Shown: positions 1 through 10,756, counted from the stretch's first letter. The stretch is 64,000 nucleotides of DNA from Leifsonia sp. SCN 70-46 (GCA_001725325.1 MEFY01000002.1:1119559-1183558), one strand, 5' to 3'. The notes: a model not told the origin generated them from the sequence alone. Program-made: numbers and translations.

Positions 1-1
1 C

Positions 2-1738
2 CGCCCGCTGCGCGACGACCGCGAGCGCGGCGTCGCCCTCATCATCGTCATCGGCACGGGCCTGCTCATGCTCACCCTCGTCGCGACGGCGCTCACCATC
101 GCGTCGAACGGCCTGCGCAAGACCGACACCGACCAGGATGTCAACGGCGCGCTCGACGCGGCGTACGCGGGCGTCGAGGAGTACCAGAGCCGCCTCGCGA
201 CCGACAACTCCTACTACACGTACGGCAACAAGGATGCCCCGTTCAGCATCCTGACCGGATCCACCAAGCTCACCCTGCCGACGGGCACCGCCGCCAACGA
301 CGCGTTCGGCATCGGCACCTCCGGCACGTGGGCCTCCGTGCCCGGCAGCACGCCCGTCGCGAGCTACCGCTACGAGGTGGACAACTCGCACTACACGGCC
401 AACGGCAGCATCCGCATCCGCGTGACGGGCCGCGTGGGCGAGACGACGCGCTCGATCATCGCCGACCTCAAGCAGTCGGGCTTCATCGACTACCTCTACT
501 TCACCGACTACGAGTCGCAGGACCCCGACCTCACGGGCAAGACCCAGTGCGCCGTGCACATCTGGGAGGGCCGGCCGTCGTCGTGCACCTCGATCCAGTT
601 CATCGCGGGCGACGTGATCGACGGCCCGCTGCACTCGAACGACACGCTCACCATCTGCGGCGCGACCTTCAAGGGCAAGGTCACGAGCTCGAGCACGAGC
701 ACGCCCATCGTCGTGACGCCCAGCGGATGCTCGAAGGGCTCGTACCCGTCCGGCCAGACCGCGCCGTACTACCAGCCGGAGGTCACCATGCCCCCGACGA
801 ACGCGCAGCTCAAGAAGGAGACGCGCAACGACCTCACGACGAGCGACGTGCCGATCCCGGGCTGCCTCTACACGGGTCCGACGGTCATCACGTTCACGTC
901 CGACGGCAAGATGAACGTCAAGTCGCCCTGGAGCCTCAAGACCCAGATCTCGGAGACGAACGGCATCGCGAGCGCGGCACCCGCCGTGTGCGGCGTGCCG
1001 GGCACCGGCACCAACGGGCTGGGCTCGACGACGGGCGCGACTATCGACGTCATCGCGTCGAACGTCATCTACGTGCAGAACGTGCCGACGCTCACGACCG
1101 ACCCCAACTACTCGAAGAACCCGCCGAGCGGCTTCACGTGCGGAAACACGGCGGCCGGCGGCTGGAGCTACGGCAGCACGGGCTACCCCGTCGCCAACGA
1201 GATCACCCCCGACGGCTCGACGTCCGCGAAGCCCGCCTACGGCTGCAAGAACGGCGACGTCTACGTGAAGGGCGTGCTCAAGGGCGCCCTCACGATCGGC
1301 GCGGAGAACTACGTCTACGTCACGGGCGACCTGACCTACAGCGACACCGCCAAGGACATCCTCGGCCTCATCGGCAACAACGCCGTGTGGGTGTGGAACC
1401 CCATGAAGTCGACGTTCGGCACGGTCAGGCCGCTGCTCACCGACTCCGGGCGCACCATCAACGCCGCGATCCTGTCGGTGGCGCACACCTTCCAGGTGCA
1501 GAACTACGACCAGGGCGGCACGGCGCGCGGCACGCTCACGGTCAAGGGATCCATCGCCCAGACCTTCCGCGGAACCGTGTCGTACGGCAGCACCGGGTAC
1601 CTCAAGGCCTACAAGTACGACACGCGCTTCGCCTACATGGCCCCGCCGAAGTTCCTCTCCCCGGTCTCGAGCGCCTACGGCGTCTCACAGTTCGCGGGCG
1701 TGCCGACGGCGTTCAGCTGGACGGGTGCAGCACAATGA
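2..1738 (+). CDS. PilX-like type IV pilus minor pilin / assembly protein, 5' end missing
   Basis: The reading frame is open from base 2, so the true start lies before the window. The first visible residues, RPLRDDRERGVALIIVIGTG, look like a type III (prepilin) signal. There is a basic leader, a Gly before the processing site and then a hydrophobic helix, as in PilX N-terminal proteins. About 540 residues follow with a Ser/Thr/Gly-rich, Cys-containing extracellular character and no catalytic motif. In this family the hydrophobic helix packs into the pilus core and the rest is exposed. The stop codon overlaps the ATG of the prepilin peptidase gene (ATGA), which would process this protein, so the two are translationally coupled. 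The internal ATG at 68 lies inside the hydrophobic helix and is not a credible start. The exact role (minor pilin or tip adhesin) is inferred. Confidence 0.75.
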   Translation, partial: RPLRDDRERGVALIIVIGTGLLMLTLVATALTIASNGLRKTDTDQDVNGALDAAYAGVEEYQSRLATDNSYYTYGNKDAPFSILTGSTKLTLPTGTAANDAFGIGTSGTWASVPGSTPVASYRYEVDNSHYTANGSIRIRVTGRVGETTRSIIADLKQSGFIDYLYFTDYESQDPDLTGKTQCAVHIWEGRPSSCTSIQFIAGDVIDGPLHSNDTLTICGATFKGKVTSSSTSTPIVVTPSGCSKGSYPSGQTAPYYQPEVTMPPTNAQLKKETRNDLTTSDVPIPGCLYTGPTVITFTSDGKMNVKSPWSLKTQISETNGIASAAPAVCGVPGTGTNGLGSTTGATIDVIASNVIYVQNVPTLTTDPNYSKNPPSGFTCGNTAAGGWSYGSTGYPVANEITPDGSTSAKPAYGCKNGDVYVKGVLKGALTIGAENYVYVTGDLTYSDTAKDILGLIGNNAVWVWNPMKSTFGTVRPLLTDSGRTINAAILSVAHTFQVQNYDQGGTARGTLTVKGSIAQTFRGTVSYGSTGYLKAYKYDTRFAYMAPPKFLSPVSSAYGVSQFAGVPTAFSWTGAAQ

Positions 1739-2577
1739 CCGCCATGGAGTTCGCGCTCGGCGCCTCGATCCTCATCGCTGCCTTCGGCCTCGCGATCGGG
1801 TCGTTCCTCAACGTGGTCGCGTACCGCGTGCCGCTGGGCCTCTCCGTCGTCAACCCGCCGTCGAGCTGCCCGGGATGCCACGCGCCCATCGAGGCCCGCG
1901 ACAACATCCCGCTCGTCTCCTGGATCGTGCTGCGCGGCAGGTGCCGGCACTGCGCCGAGCCGATCTCGCCGCGCTACCTCGTGGTCGAGGCCATCACGGG
2001 CGCGCTGTTCGTGGCCGTCGCCGTGGCGTTCCTGCCGGGCGTGCTCGCGGCGGCGTCCGTGCCCGCGGCGATCTCGGGCGGGCTCGCCCTCGTGGCCTTC
2101 CTCTACCTCGCCGCGATCAGCGTCGCGCTCTCGGCCATCGACATCGACGTGCACAAGCTCCCGAACCGCATAGTGCTGCCGTCGTACGCGGTCGGCGGCG
2201 TGCTGCTCGCCGCGGCGGCGCTCGTCACGGGCGACCCCGTGGCGCTCGCGCGCGCGGCCGCCGGCGCGGGCATCCTCGTCGCCTTCTACCTCGTGCTCGC
2301 CCTCATCAGGCCGGGCGGCATGGGCATGGGCGACGTCAAGCTCGCCGGCGTGCTCGGCCTCTACCTGGGCTTCCTCGGCTGGGGCCAGCTCGTCGTGGGC
2401 ACCATGGGCGCCTTCGTGCTCGGGGGCCTCTTCGGCATCGCCGTGCTCGTCGCGCGCCGCGGCCGCCGCGGCACCGGCATCCCGTTCGGCCCGTGGATGT
2501 TCGCGGGCGCATGGGTCGGAATCTTCGCGGGGGAGCAGCTCTCCCGCACGTACCTGACGGCGGTGGGGCTGTCATGA
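1735..2577 (+). CDS. pilD: Prepilin peptidase (A24 family)
   Basis: 280-residue integral membrane aspartic protease that cleaves prepilin leaders and usually also N-methylates the new N terminus. The N-terminal cytoplasmic domain has the zinc-type Cys pairs C45-x2-C48 and C70-x2-C73, which are typical of bifunctional enzymes. The two catalytic Asp residues are visible. One is D136 in the AIDIDVHKLPN segment and the other is D200 in GMGMGDVKLAG (GxGD motif). Several membrane segments follow. Start ATG 1735 overlaps the upstream stop; ATG 1744 is an alternative start. It sits between a PilX-like protein and pilMNO, so it serves this pilus. Length and motifs match the family well. Confidence 0.95.
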   Translation: MTAMEFALGASILIAAFGLAIGSFLNVVAYRVPLGLSVVNPPSSCPGCHAPIEARDNIPLVSWIVLRGRCRHCAEPISPRYLVVEAITGALFVAVAVAFLPGVLAAASVPAAISGGLALVAFLYLAAISVALSAIDIDVHKLPNRIVLPSYAVGGVLLAAAALVTGDPVALARAAAGAGILVAFYLVLALIRPGGMGMGDVKLAGVLGLYLGFLGWGQLVVGTMGAFVLGGLFGIAVLVARRGRRGTGIPFGPWMFAGAWVGIFAGEQLSRTYLTAVGLS

Positions 2578-2593
2578 CCAACAGGGGGAACAG

Positions 2594-3643
2594 ATGGCCG
2601 CGAGTGTCGTAGGTCTCGATATCGGGCACGGCGTGCTGCGGGCGGCCGAGGTCGCCGGCGGCACCACGGCCAAGCCCAGGCTCATGAAGTACCACGAGGT
2701 GACGTTCCCGTCCGACGCGACGCGCGAGGGTGAGGTCGTGGAGCAGGACGTGCTCGTGCGCGCCCTCAAGCAGCTGTGGGCGGCCGGCAAGTTCACCACG
2801 CGCGACGTCGTGCTCGGGGTCGGCAACCAGCGCGTGCTCACGCGCGACCTGTCGGTGCCGAAGGTGCCGCTCGACCGCATCAAGGAGGCACTGCCCTTCC
2901 AGGTGCAGGACCTGCTCCCGATCCCGGCCGCCGAGGCCGTGCTCGACTTCTACCCGATCGCCGAGGCGCAGGGCGAGTCCGGCCCCGTCATCCAGGGCCT
3001 CCTCGTCGCGGCGGCCAAGAGCGCGGTGCTCGCCAACGTGCGCGCCGTGCAGGCCGCCGGCCTCACACCCATCGACGTCGACCTCTCGCCGTTCGCCCTC
3101 ACGCGGGCGCTGCTGAGCGCCCGCCCGGGTGCCGGCTCGGTCGCGCTCGTGCACGTCGGCGCCACCACCACGTGCGTCGTCATCGCCACGCACGGGGTGC
3201 CGCAGTTCGTGCGCATCATCCCGTCCGGCGGCGAGGAGGTCACGACCGCCCTCGTCACGGGCCTGGGGATGAGCCCCTCCGACGCCGAGCGCACGAAGGC
3301 GAGCTTCGGCCTCATCCGCGAGTCGTACCCGCCGGAGTCGATCGCGGCGGCCGAGACGGTCATCCGCGTGACGGACGACCTGCTGGGCAGCATCCGCAAC
3401 ACGCTCGCGTTCTACCGCAACACGCGCCCCAACGACCCCCTCACGAGCCTCGTGCTCTCCGGGGGAGGGGCCCGCCTGCGCGGCTTCCCGGCCGCCGTCG
3501 AGGAGGTCACGCGCCTCCAGGTCGAGCTCGGGGATCCCACGAGCCGCTTCGCCCTCGGGCGCGGCATCGACGTCGTCTCGCTGCCGTCCGTGCTCCCCGC
3601 CATGGGGGTCGCGCTCGGCCTGACGCTGAGGAGCGCATCGTGA
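2594..3643 (+). CDS. pilM: Type IV pilus assembly protein PilM (actin-like)
   Basis: 349 residues. The N terminus GLDIGHGVLRAAEV is the phosphate-1 loop of an actin-like (FtsA/PilM) ATPase fold, and the C-terminal VLSGGGARLRGF segment is the adenosine-binding part. PilM is a cytoplasmic protein that binds the short N-terminal tail of PilN and links the inner-membrane alignment complex to the assembly motor. An A/G-rich ribosome-binding site (AGGGGGAA) lies just ahead of ATG 2594. The stop overlaps the GTG of the next gene, in the usual pilM-N-O order. The motor ATPases PilB and PilT and the platform protein PilC are not in the window and are probably upstream. Confidence 0.93.
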   Translation: MAASVVGLDIGHGVLRAAEVAGGTTAKPRLMKYHEVTFPSDATREGEVVEQDVLVRALKQLWAAGKFTTRDVVLGVGNQRVLTRDLSVPKVPLDRIKEALPFQVQDLLPIPAAEAVLDFYPIAEAQGESGPVIQGLLVAAAKSAVLANVRAVQAAGLTPIDVDLSPFALTRALLSARPGAGSVALVHVGATTTCVVIATHGVPQFVRIIPSGGEEVTTALVTGLGMSPSDAERTKASFGLIRESYPPESIAAAETVIRVTDDLLGSIRNTLAFYRNTRPNDPLTSLVLSGGGARLRGFPAAVEEVTRLQVELGDPTSRFALGRGIDVVSLPSVLPAMGVALGLTLRSAS

Positions 3644-4359
3644 GCAGCCACGCCCTCGTCATGCCCCGCTCCGCCGACCGCGCCGACAAGCGCGCGGCCC
3701 GCGGCGCCCAGAAGGCCGGCGGAGCGCTCGGCGGAGAGCCGCGCGTCTCGCTCCTGCCGGGCGAGGTCAACGACTTCCAGAAGGAGCGCTCGGTGCGCCG
3801 CAGGCTCGGCCTCGGCGTCGTGTTCGCGATCCTCATCGCCCTGTGCGGCGTCGGCGGCTCCATGTACCTCGCGTCCGACTCCCACGCGCGCCTCGAGGCG
3901 GCCCGCCAGGCGCAGGCCACGATCGTCGCCCAGGAGGCGCAGTTCGCGGAGCTCCGCGCGGCGAAGGCGGGAATCGCCCTCGTCGAGGCCGGCCAGTACG
4001 TGGGCGCGTCGACCGAGATCGACTGGAAGACGTACCTCGAGACCCTGCAGGCGACGCTGCCCGAGGGCGTGACGATCAGCAGCGTGCAGATCGACTCGGC
4101 CTCGCCCTTCGTCGACTACGTGCAGTCGACGTCGCCGCTCGAGGGCGCGCGCGTCGCGACCCTCGTCTTCAGCGCGAAGAGCCCCGGCCTCCCGTCCATC
4201 CCCACGTGGCTCGACGGCCTCGCGACCCTGCCCGGGTTCGCCGACGCCGTGCCCGGCTCCGTGAGCGTGCAGGACGACGGCACCTACCTCGTCAACATCA
4301 TCATGCACATCGACGCCGAGGCGTTCTCGCTGCGATTCCCGGGGGAGGCCCAGAAATGA
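3640..4359 (+). CDS. pilN: PilN-like type IV pilus inner-membrane protein
   Basis: 239 residues from GTG 3640, which overlaps the pilM stop (GTGA). It has a cytoplasmic N-terminal tail of about 55 residues containing RVSLLPGEVNDF, which resembles the conserved NLLPWR-type PilM-binding motif. One membrane helix follows (LGLGVVFAILIALCGVGGSMY), then a short coiled region and an alpha/beta domain facing outward. PilN pairs with PilO to form the alignment platform. Position and topology support the call even though sequence conservation in this family is weak. It ends in an ATGA overlap with the next gene. Confidence 0.85.
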   Translation: MSSHALVMPRSADRADKRAARGAQKAGGALGGEPRVSLLPGEVNDFQKERSVRRRLGLGVVFAILIALCGVGGSMYLASDSHARLEAARQAQATIVAQEAQFAELRAAKAGIALVEAGQYVGASTEIDWKTYLETLQATLPEGVTISSVQIDSASPFVDYVQSTSPLEGARVATLVFSAKSPGLPSIPTWLDGLATLPGFADAVPGSVSVQDDGTYLVNIIMHIDAEAFSLRFPGEAQK

Positions 4360-5033
4360 GCAGCACCAACAGGCTGTGGGCGATCGGCGCCGTCATCCTC
4401 ATGATCGTCGTCCTCGTGGGCGGCTGGTTCATCGGCGTGCAGCCGCAGCTCGCGCAGGCCGCCGCGGACGACATGGAGCGCGCGGGCATCGAGGCGCAGA
4501 ACCAGGCGCAGCTCGCCGAGATCGCCGCCCTCACCGAGCAGAACAAGGACTTCGACTCGATCGAGGCGGAGTACAAGAAGCTGCAGAAGTCGATACCGTC
4601 GTCGGCCAACACGGCGTCGTTCATCCAGAGCCTCAACTCCCTGTCGGACAGCGCCGGCGTGCAGGTCACCGACATCACGGTGAGCGACACGATCGCCTAC
4701 ACGGTGCCGCAGTCCGCGGTGCCGCCGGAGACGCCCACGGACGGCGCGACGCCCGCGCCCTCCGAGACGGCGGCGCCGACCCCGACGGCGCCCGCGGGCT
4801 ACGTGGCGTCGACGAGCCCGCTCATCACGCCCGACAACTTCGTGGGCATCAAGGTGGGCGTCGTCGTGAAGGGCACCTACAGCAACGCCCTCGCGTTCGT
4901 GAAGGGGCTGCAGTCGGGCGACCGCCTCATGCTCGTCACGGGCATCTCGACGAGCGCGCTCGCCGACGACTCCGGTCTCGTCGAGACGCACATCGACGGC
5001 ATGATCTACGTGCTCAAGCAGCCCAAGGCCTAG
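4356..5033 (+). CDS. pilO: PilO-like type IV pilus inner-membrane protein
   Basis: 225 residues. It has a short N-terminal tail, one membrane helix (residues about 6-28), a coiled-coil stretch rich in Ala, Gln and Glu (about 32-75), and then a ferredoxin-like outer domain, as expected for PilO. The outer domain is interrupted by a Pro/Thr/Ala-rich insertion (around residues 118-150, PPETPTDGATPAPSETAAPT) that is not typical of the proteobacterial protein and may be a surface-exposed linker. Start ATG 4356 overlaps the pilN stop. This is the last gene of the pilus operon, and the next gene has its own promoter-like region. Confidence 0.83.
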   Translation: MSSTNRLWAIGAVILMIVVLVGGWFIGVQPQLAQAAADDMERAGIEAQNQAQLAEIAALTEQNKDFDSIEAEYKKLQKSIPSSANTASFIQSLNSLSDSAGVQVTDITVSDTIAYTVPQSAVPPETPTDGATPAPSETAAPTPTAPAGYVASTSPLITPDNFVGIKVGVVVKGTYSNALAFVKGLQSGDRLMLVTGISTSALADDSGLVETHIDGMIYVLKQPKA

Positions 5034-5109
5034 GCGCCGCAACCCCCTCTGCACCGACACGTCGCGTAAGTAGACTGTCCCCGCCATCCCGGCGGACCTG
5101 AGGAGAGTC

Positions 5110-5850
5110 ATGAGCGACAAGAAGGACGAGATCATCGAGGATGCCGTCGTCGTCGACGAGGCGACACCGGGCGTGTCGGAGCAACAGCCACCGGTCGTGG
5201 TGGAGCAGGCCCATGTGAGCGACACCGAGCCCGTCGTCGCCACCGAGGACCCGGGTGCCGCCCCCGTCGCCGACGAGGGCCCGCGCGTCGTGTACGTGCA
5301 GGTTCCGCCCGCGCCGCGCAAGCTCGGCAACCGCGGCCTCGGCAGCGCCATCGCGCTCGTGTCCGCGGTCGTGTTCACCGCGCTCTTCGCGGTCGTGTAC
5401 GCGCTTATCGCCTACGCCAACTCGGGGGTGCTCACCTTCGGCTTCCTGGCGCGCGCCGAGTTCTACATCCCGACCCTCTTCTTCGTCGTGGGCTTCGTGC
5501 TCCTCGTCGTGATCGCCAACCGGGCGAACTGGTGGGCGTTCATCATCGGCAGCCTGCTCGTGGGCGTCGTCGTCTACTTCGGCTCGATCGGCCTGACCCT
5601 GCTCAGCCAGGGCATCGTGCTCTCGACCCCGCAGGATGCGGCGCAGAGCTTCGCCCAGGCGCTGCGCGCACCGTTCTTCATCGTCGCGGCGCTGCTCGCG
5701 CGCGAGGTCGCGCTCTGGACGGGCGGCATCATCAGCCGCCGCGGACGCCGCTTGCGCGCCCGCAACCTCGAGGCGCGCGCGGCCTACGACCGCGAGCTCG
5801 CGACCACGAGGGCGGAGCATGAGCGCGCCGCAGCTTCCGCCACCGCCTAA
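5110..5850 (+). CDS. Membrane protein of unknown function, acidic N terminus
   Basis: 246 residues. The first 65 or so are acidic and low in complexity. Four membrane helices follow at roughly residues 80-103, 118-138, 142-164 and 190-208. The C-terminal tail is basic and Ala-rich (RRGRRLRARNLEARAA). No catalytic motif was recognised. ATG 5110 is preceded by GAGGAGAG, a good ribosome-binding site. A TAGACT -10-like box at 5071-5076 suggests its own promoter, separate from the pilus operon. The next gene starts inside its 3' end, so the two are probably co-expressed. Confidence 0.75.
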   Translation: MSDKKDEIIEDAVVVDEATPGVSEQQPPVVVEQAHVSDTEPVVATEDPGAAPVADEGPRVVYVQVPPAPRKLGNRGLGSAIALVSAVVFTALFAVVYALIAYANSGVLTFGFLARAEFYIPTLFFVVGFVLLVVIANRANWWAFIIGSLLVGVVVYFGSIGLTLLSQGIVLSTPQDAAQSFAQALRAPFFIVAALLAREVALWTGGIISRRGRRLRARNLEARAAYDRELATTRAEHERAAASATA

Positions 5851-6232
5851 CCCGGTGATGCTGCCGACCCTCGCCGCGATCGTGTACGCGGCGGCGGTCG
5901 CGGCGCTCTGGGGCATCCTGAGCCTCGTGCTCGACCGCGAGGTCGTCGACTACGAGGATGCCGGCCCCCTGGTCGGCCCCGGCATGGCCGCCGCGGCCGC
6001 CGTCGTGACGTGGCTCGTGCTGCTCGCCACGCGCCGGTCGTCGAGGGCGTGGACCGGCGCCGCGCTCGCGCTGCTGCTCTCGCTCGGCGCGATGATGCTC
6101 GTGGCCGCCGTCGGCTACGCGCCCACGGCGGCCGTGCACTTCGTGCTCGGACCCTTCGTGCCGGGCGCCGCGGCGCTCTCCGCGGTGACCGTGCTCGTCG
6201 TGCGGGGGTTCCGCCCTCGGCGAACCATTTGA
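5819..6232 (+). CDS. Small four-helix membrane protein of unknown function
   Basis: 137 residues. A Pro-rich N terminus (MSAPQLPPPPNPVML) precedes four predicted membrane helices, and a basic tail (RGFRPRRTI) ends the protein. ATG 5819 lies 32 bases inside the upstream gene in another frame, with GGGCGGAG just before it acting as ribosome-binding site. This implies translational coupling. No family was recognised. The rpsL promoter begins within its last codons (TTGACC at 6229). Confidence 0.65.
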   Translation: MSAPQLPPPPNPVMLPTLAAIVYAAAVAALWGILSLVLDREVVDYEDAGPLVGPGMAAAAAVVTWLVLLATRRSSRAWTGAALALLLSLGAMMLVAAVGYAPTAAVHFVLGPFVPGAAALSAVTVLVVRGFRPRRTI

Positions 6233-6257
6233 CCGGGAATACGACCACGACTATTCT
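6229..6257 (+). promoter_or_regulatory. Promoter of the rpsL-rpsG-fusA-tuf cluster
   Basis: TTGACC at 6229-6234 and TATTCT at 6252-6257 are separated by exactly 17 bases, a near-consensus housekeeping promoter. The -35 box overlaps the last codons of the upstream membrane protein. About 170 bases of untranslated leader separate it from the rpsL start. No ORF or clear attenuator was recognised in the leader. Confidence 0.75.
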
Positions 6258-6430
6258 TGGGCAGGTATGTGCGCGCTTCGTCGTGCGCTCATCAGGGTTT
6301 CGTTCGTCGAGCGGCCCCCACGGCATACCCTCCACTCTTCCCTCAAGGAACCGGCGGGTCTGGATGTCGAACATCGATCGCTGTCACCGTGCAGCAACCG
6401 GGATCCGTCCCAGAAACAGGAGTAACTAGA

Positions 6431-6805
6431 GTGCCCACCATTCAGCAGTTGGTGCGGAAGGGCCGCCAGAGCAAGGTCGTCAAGACCAAGGCTCCGGCCC
6501 TCAAGGCCAACCCCCAGCAGCGCGGCGTCTGCACGCGCGTCTACACCACGACCCCCAAGAAGCCGAACTCGGCCCTCCGCAAGGTGGCCCGCGTCAAGCT
6601 CTCGAACGGCACCGAGGTCACGGCCTACATCCCCGGTGAGGGCCACAACCTCCAGGAGCACTCGATGGTGCTCGTGCGCGGCGGTCGTGTGAAGGACCTC
6701 CCCGGCGTGCGCTACAAGATCGTGCGCGGCGCCCTCGACACCCAGGCGGTCAAGAACCGTAAGCAAGCGCGTAGCCGCTACGGAGCGAAGATGGACAAGA
6801 AGTAA
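6431..6805 (+). CDS. rpsL: 30S ribosomal protein S12
   Basis: 124 residues with all hallmark S12 segments, including [13 protein letters not shown] and [13 protein letters not shown]. The lysines at the two classical streptomycin-resistance positions are wild type. S12 lies at the decoding centre and helps control accuracy. GTG 6431 is chosen because AGGAG lies about nine bases ahead and the N terminus [12 protein letters not shown] aligns with the family. A longer upstream frame has no support. It is the first gene of the str cluster and its stop (TAA) overlaps the ATG of rpsG. Confidence 0.98.
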   Translation: MPTIQQLVRKGRQSKVVKTKAPALKANPQQRGVCTRVYTTTPKKPNSALRKVARVKLSNGTEVTAYIPGEGHNLQEHSMVLVRGGRVKDLPGVRYKIVRGALDTQAVKNRKQARSRYGAKMDKK

Positions 6806-7275
6806 TGCCTCGTAAAGGACCCGCGCCCAAGCGCCCCGTCGTCGCAGACCCGGTCTACGGCGCCCCGATCGTCAGCCAGCTCGTCAACAAGATCCTCCTC
6901 GACGGCAAGAAGGGCCTCGCCGAGCGCATCGTCTACGGTGCACTCGAGGGCGTTGCCGCGAAGAACGGCCAGGACGCCGTCGTGACCCTCAAGAAGGCGC
7001 TCGACAACGTGCGCCCGACCATCGAGGTCAAGTCGCGCCGCGTCGGCGGCTCGACGTACCAGGTGCCCGTCGAGGTCAAGGCGCACCGCGCCAACACCCT
7101 CGCGCTGCGCTGGCTCACGAGCTACGCCAAGGGCCGTCGCGAGAAGACGATGACCGAGCGTCTCACCAACGAGATCCTCGACGCGTCGAACGGCCTCGGT
7201 GCCGCGGTCAAGCGCCGTGAGGACACCCACAAGATGGCCGAGTCGAACAAGGCCTTCGCGCACTACCGCTGGTAG
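6805..7275 (+). CDS. rpsG: 30S ribosomal protein S7
   Basis: 156 residues, the standard actinobacterial length. Its N terminus [15 protein letters not shown] and conserved core ([15 protein letters not shown]) are typical of S7. S7 nucleates assembly of the 30S head and contacts the exit-site tRNA. The start overlaps the rpsL stop by one base, so the two are translationally coupled. A 13-bp hairpin lies between it and fusA. Confidence 0.98.
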   Translation: MPRKGPAPKRPVVADPVYGAPIVSQLVNKILLDGKKGLAERIVYGALEGVAAKNGQDAVVTLKKALDNVRPTIEVKSRRVGGSTYQVPVEVKAHRANTLALRWLTSYAKGRREKTMTERLTNEILDASNGLGAAVKRREDTHKMAESNKAFAHYRW

Positions 7276-7284
7276 CAGCACTTC

Positions 7285-7314
7285 GGTGACCGGGCCGACC
7301 CCGGCCCGGTCACC
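7285..7314 (+). terminator. Intercistronic hairpin between rpsG and fusA
   Basis: A perfect 13-bp stem (arms 7285-7297 and 7302-7314) with an ACCC loop. No T-run follows, so it is more likely an RNA processing, stabilising or partial-attenuation element than a full terminator. It probably sets the ratio between ribosomal proteins and elongation factor. Confidence 0.55.
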
Positions 7315-7346
7315 ACTCAACCCCCAACTCATCGGAGGAACCCCCC

Positions 7347-9464
7347 GTGGCACAAGACGTGCTCACCGACCTGAGCAAGGTCCGCAACTTCGGCATCATG
7401 GCGCACATCGATGCCGGCAAGACCACCACCACCGAGCGCATCCTGTTCTACACGGGCATCACCCACAAGATCGGTGAGGTGCACGACGGTGCGGCGACCA
7501 TGGACTGGATGGCGCAGGAGCAGGAGCGTGGCATCACGATCACCTCTGCTGCGACCACCTGTTTCTGGAACAAGTACCAGCTGAACATCATCGACACCCC
7601 CGGCCACGTGGACTTCACGGTCGAGGTCGAGCGCAACCTGCGCGTGCTCGACGGCGCCGTCGCGGTGTTCGACGGCAAGGAGGGCGTCGAGCCCCAGTCG
7701 GAGACCGTCTGGCGCCAGGCCGACAAGTACGACGTGCCCCGCATCTGCTTCGTCAACAAGATGGACAAGCTCGGCGCCGACTTCTACTACACGGTCGACA
7801 CCATCGTGAAGCGCCTCGGCGCCAAGCCGCTCGTCATCCAGCTCCCCATCGGCTTCGAGAACACCTTCGAGGGTGTCGTCGACCTCGTCGAGATGCGCGC
7901 GCTCACGTGGCGCGGCGACTCGAAGGGTGACGTCGAGCTGGGCGCCAAGTACGCGATCGAGGAGATCCCGGCCGACCTGGTCGAGAAGGCCAACGAGTAC
8001 CGTGCGGCCCTCATCGAGACCGTGGCCGAGGCTGACGACGCCCTGCTCGAGCGCTTCCTCGAGGGCGACACCGACTTCTCGGTCGCCGAGATCAAGGCCG
8101 CGATCCGCAAGCTCACGATCTCGAGCACCCTCTACCCCGTGCTGTGCGGCTCGGCGTTCAAGAACCGCGGCGTGCAGCCCATGCTCGACGCGGTCGTGGA
8201 CTACCTGCCGTCGCCGCTCGACATGCCTGCCGTCGAGGGCCACGAGCCCCGCGACGAGGAGAAGATCGTCGAGCGCCACGCAGACTCGAGCGAGCCGTTC
8301 TCCGCGCTCGCCTTCAAGATCATGACGCACCCGTTCTTCGGCCGTCTGACCTACATCCGCGTCTACTCGGGCAAGCTCGCCTCGGGCGACCAGGTCGTCA
8401 ACTCGACCAAGGGCAAGAAGGAGCGCATCGGGAAGATCTTCCAGATGCACGCCAACAAGGAGAACCCCGTCGACGGCGTCACCGCCGGCCACATCTACGC
8501 GGTCATCGGCCTCAAGGACACGACCACGGGCGACACGCTCAGCGACTCGAACCACCAGGTGGTCCTCGAGTCGATGACGTTCCCCGAGCCCGTCATCGAG
8601 GTCGCCATCGAGCCCAAGACCAAGGCCGACCAGGAGAAGCTGGGCACCGCGATCCAGAAGCTCGCCGAGGAAGACCCGACGTTCCGCACCGAGCAGAACC
8701 AGGACACCGGCCAGACCATCATCAAGGGCATGGGCGAGCTCCACCTCGACATCCTGGTCGACCGCATGAAGCGCGAGTTCAACGTCGAGGCCAACGTGGG
8801 CAAGCCCCAGGTGGCCTACCGCGAGACGATCCGCAAGATCGTGGACAAGCACGACTACACCCACAAGAAGCAGACCGGTGGATCCGGCCAGTTCGCGAAG
8901 GTGCAGATCTCGCTCGAGCCGCTCGAGGTCACCCCGGACACGATCTACGAGTTCGAGAACAAGGTCACCGGTGGGCGCATCCCGCGCGAGTACATCGGTT
9001 CCATCGACGCCGGTTTCCAGGCGTCGATGGCGGTCGGCGTGCTCGCCGGCTACCCGATGGTCGGCGTCAAGGGGATCATCCTCGACGGTGCCGCCCACGA
9101 TGTGGACTCCTCGGAGATGGCGTTCAAGATCGCCGGATCCATGGCGTTCAAGGAGGCCGCCCGCAAGGCGAACCCCGTCCTGCTCGAGCCGCTCATGGCT
9201 GTCGAGGTCCGTACGCCCGAGGAGTACATGGGCGACGTCATCGGCGACCTGAACTCGCGTCGCGGGCAGATCCAGTCCATGGAGGATGCGACCGGCGTCA
9301 AGGTCGTCACCGCCAAGGTCCCGCTGTCGGAGATGTTCGGCTACGTGGGCGACCTGAGGTCGAAGACCTCCGGCCGTGCCGTGTACTCGATGACCTTCGA
9401 CAGCTACTCGGAAGTTCCCAAGGCGGTTGCTGACGAGATCATCCAGAAGAACAAGGGCGAATAA
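7347..9464 (+). CDS. fusA: Elongation factor G
   Basis: 705-residue translocation GTPase. The GTP-binding motifs are intact: [15 protein letters not shown] (G1), DTPGHVDF (G3) and NKMDKLG (G4). Domains II-V follow, including the domain IV region that reaches the decoding site (GGSGQFAKV) and the C-terminal [13 protein letters not shown] segment. The start is GTG 7347, with GGAGGAA about seven bases upstream. Length and motifs are those of a normal housekeeping EF-G rather than a tetracycline-resistance paralogue. It lies in the standard order between rpsG and tuf. Confidence 0.98.
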   Translation: MAQDVLTDLSKVRNFGIMAHIDAGKTTTTERILFYTGITHKIGEVHDGAATMDWMAQEQERGITITSAATTCFWNKYQLNIIDTPGHVDFTVEVERNLRVLDGAVAVFDGKEGVEPQSETVWRQADKYDVPRICFVNKMDKLGADFYYTVDTIVKRLGAKPLVIQLPIGFENTFEGVVDLVEMRALTWRGDSKGDVELGAKYAIEEIPADLVEKANEYRAALIETVAEADDALLERFLEGDTDFSVAEIKAAIRKLTISSTLYPVLCGSAFKNRGVQPMLDAVVDYLPSPLDMPAVEGHEPRDEEKIVERHADSSEPFSALAFKIMTHPFFGRLTYIRVYSGKLASGDQVVNSTKGKKERIGKIFQMHANKENPVDGVTAGHIYAVIGLKDTTTGDTLSDSNHQVVLESMTFPEPVIEVAIEPKTKADQEKLGTAIQKLAEEDPTFRTEQNQDTGQTIIKGMGELHLDILVDRMKREFNVEANVGKPQVAYRETIRKIVDKHDYTHKKQTGGSGQFAKVQISLEPLEVTPDTIYEFENKVTGGRIPREYIGSIDAGFQASMAVGVLAGYPMVGVKGIILDGAAHDVDSSEMAFKIAGSMAFKEAARKANPVLLEPLMAVEVRTPEEYMGDVIGDLNSRRGQIQSMEDATGVKVVTAKVPLSEMFGYVGDLRSKTSGRAVYSMTFDSYSEVPKAVADEIIQKNKGE

Positions 9465-9484
9465 CCTCCGGGTTTCCGTCCGAG

Positions 9485-9532
9485 TAACATAAATACAACC
9501 CAATTCGCATAGCACCCGGAAAATCCGGGTGC
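9485..9532 (+). promoter_or_regulatory. tuf leader: -10-like box and short hairpin
   Basis: The fusA-tuf gap contains a TAACAT box (9485-9490) that could be the -10 of an extra tuf promoter. An 8-bp hairpin with an AAAAT loop follows (arms 9512-9519 and 9525-9532). No clear -35 box is visible. An extra tuf promoter would fit the high demand for EF-Tu, but this is inference. Confidence 0.35.
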
Positions 9533-9562
9533 CGGGCAACCGAGTCCTGAGGAGGACCCACA

Positions 9563-10756
<1,194 letters not shown>

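Noticed and set aside
328-1734. Plus-strand frame running into the prepilin peptidase gene
   Set aside because: It is a shadow of the PilX-like gene; the peptidase family begins at ATG 1735.
6258-6430. Riboswitch in the rpsL leader
   Set aside because: The leader is long but no known aptamer pattern or strong terminator-antiterminator pair was recognised by eye.
7329-9539. 736-residue open frame on the minus strand opposite fusA
   Set aside because: Its composition is Arg/Asp/Glu/Leu-rich with no motif, and it mirrors the codon bias of fusA. High GC gives long shadow frames opposite strongly biased genes.
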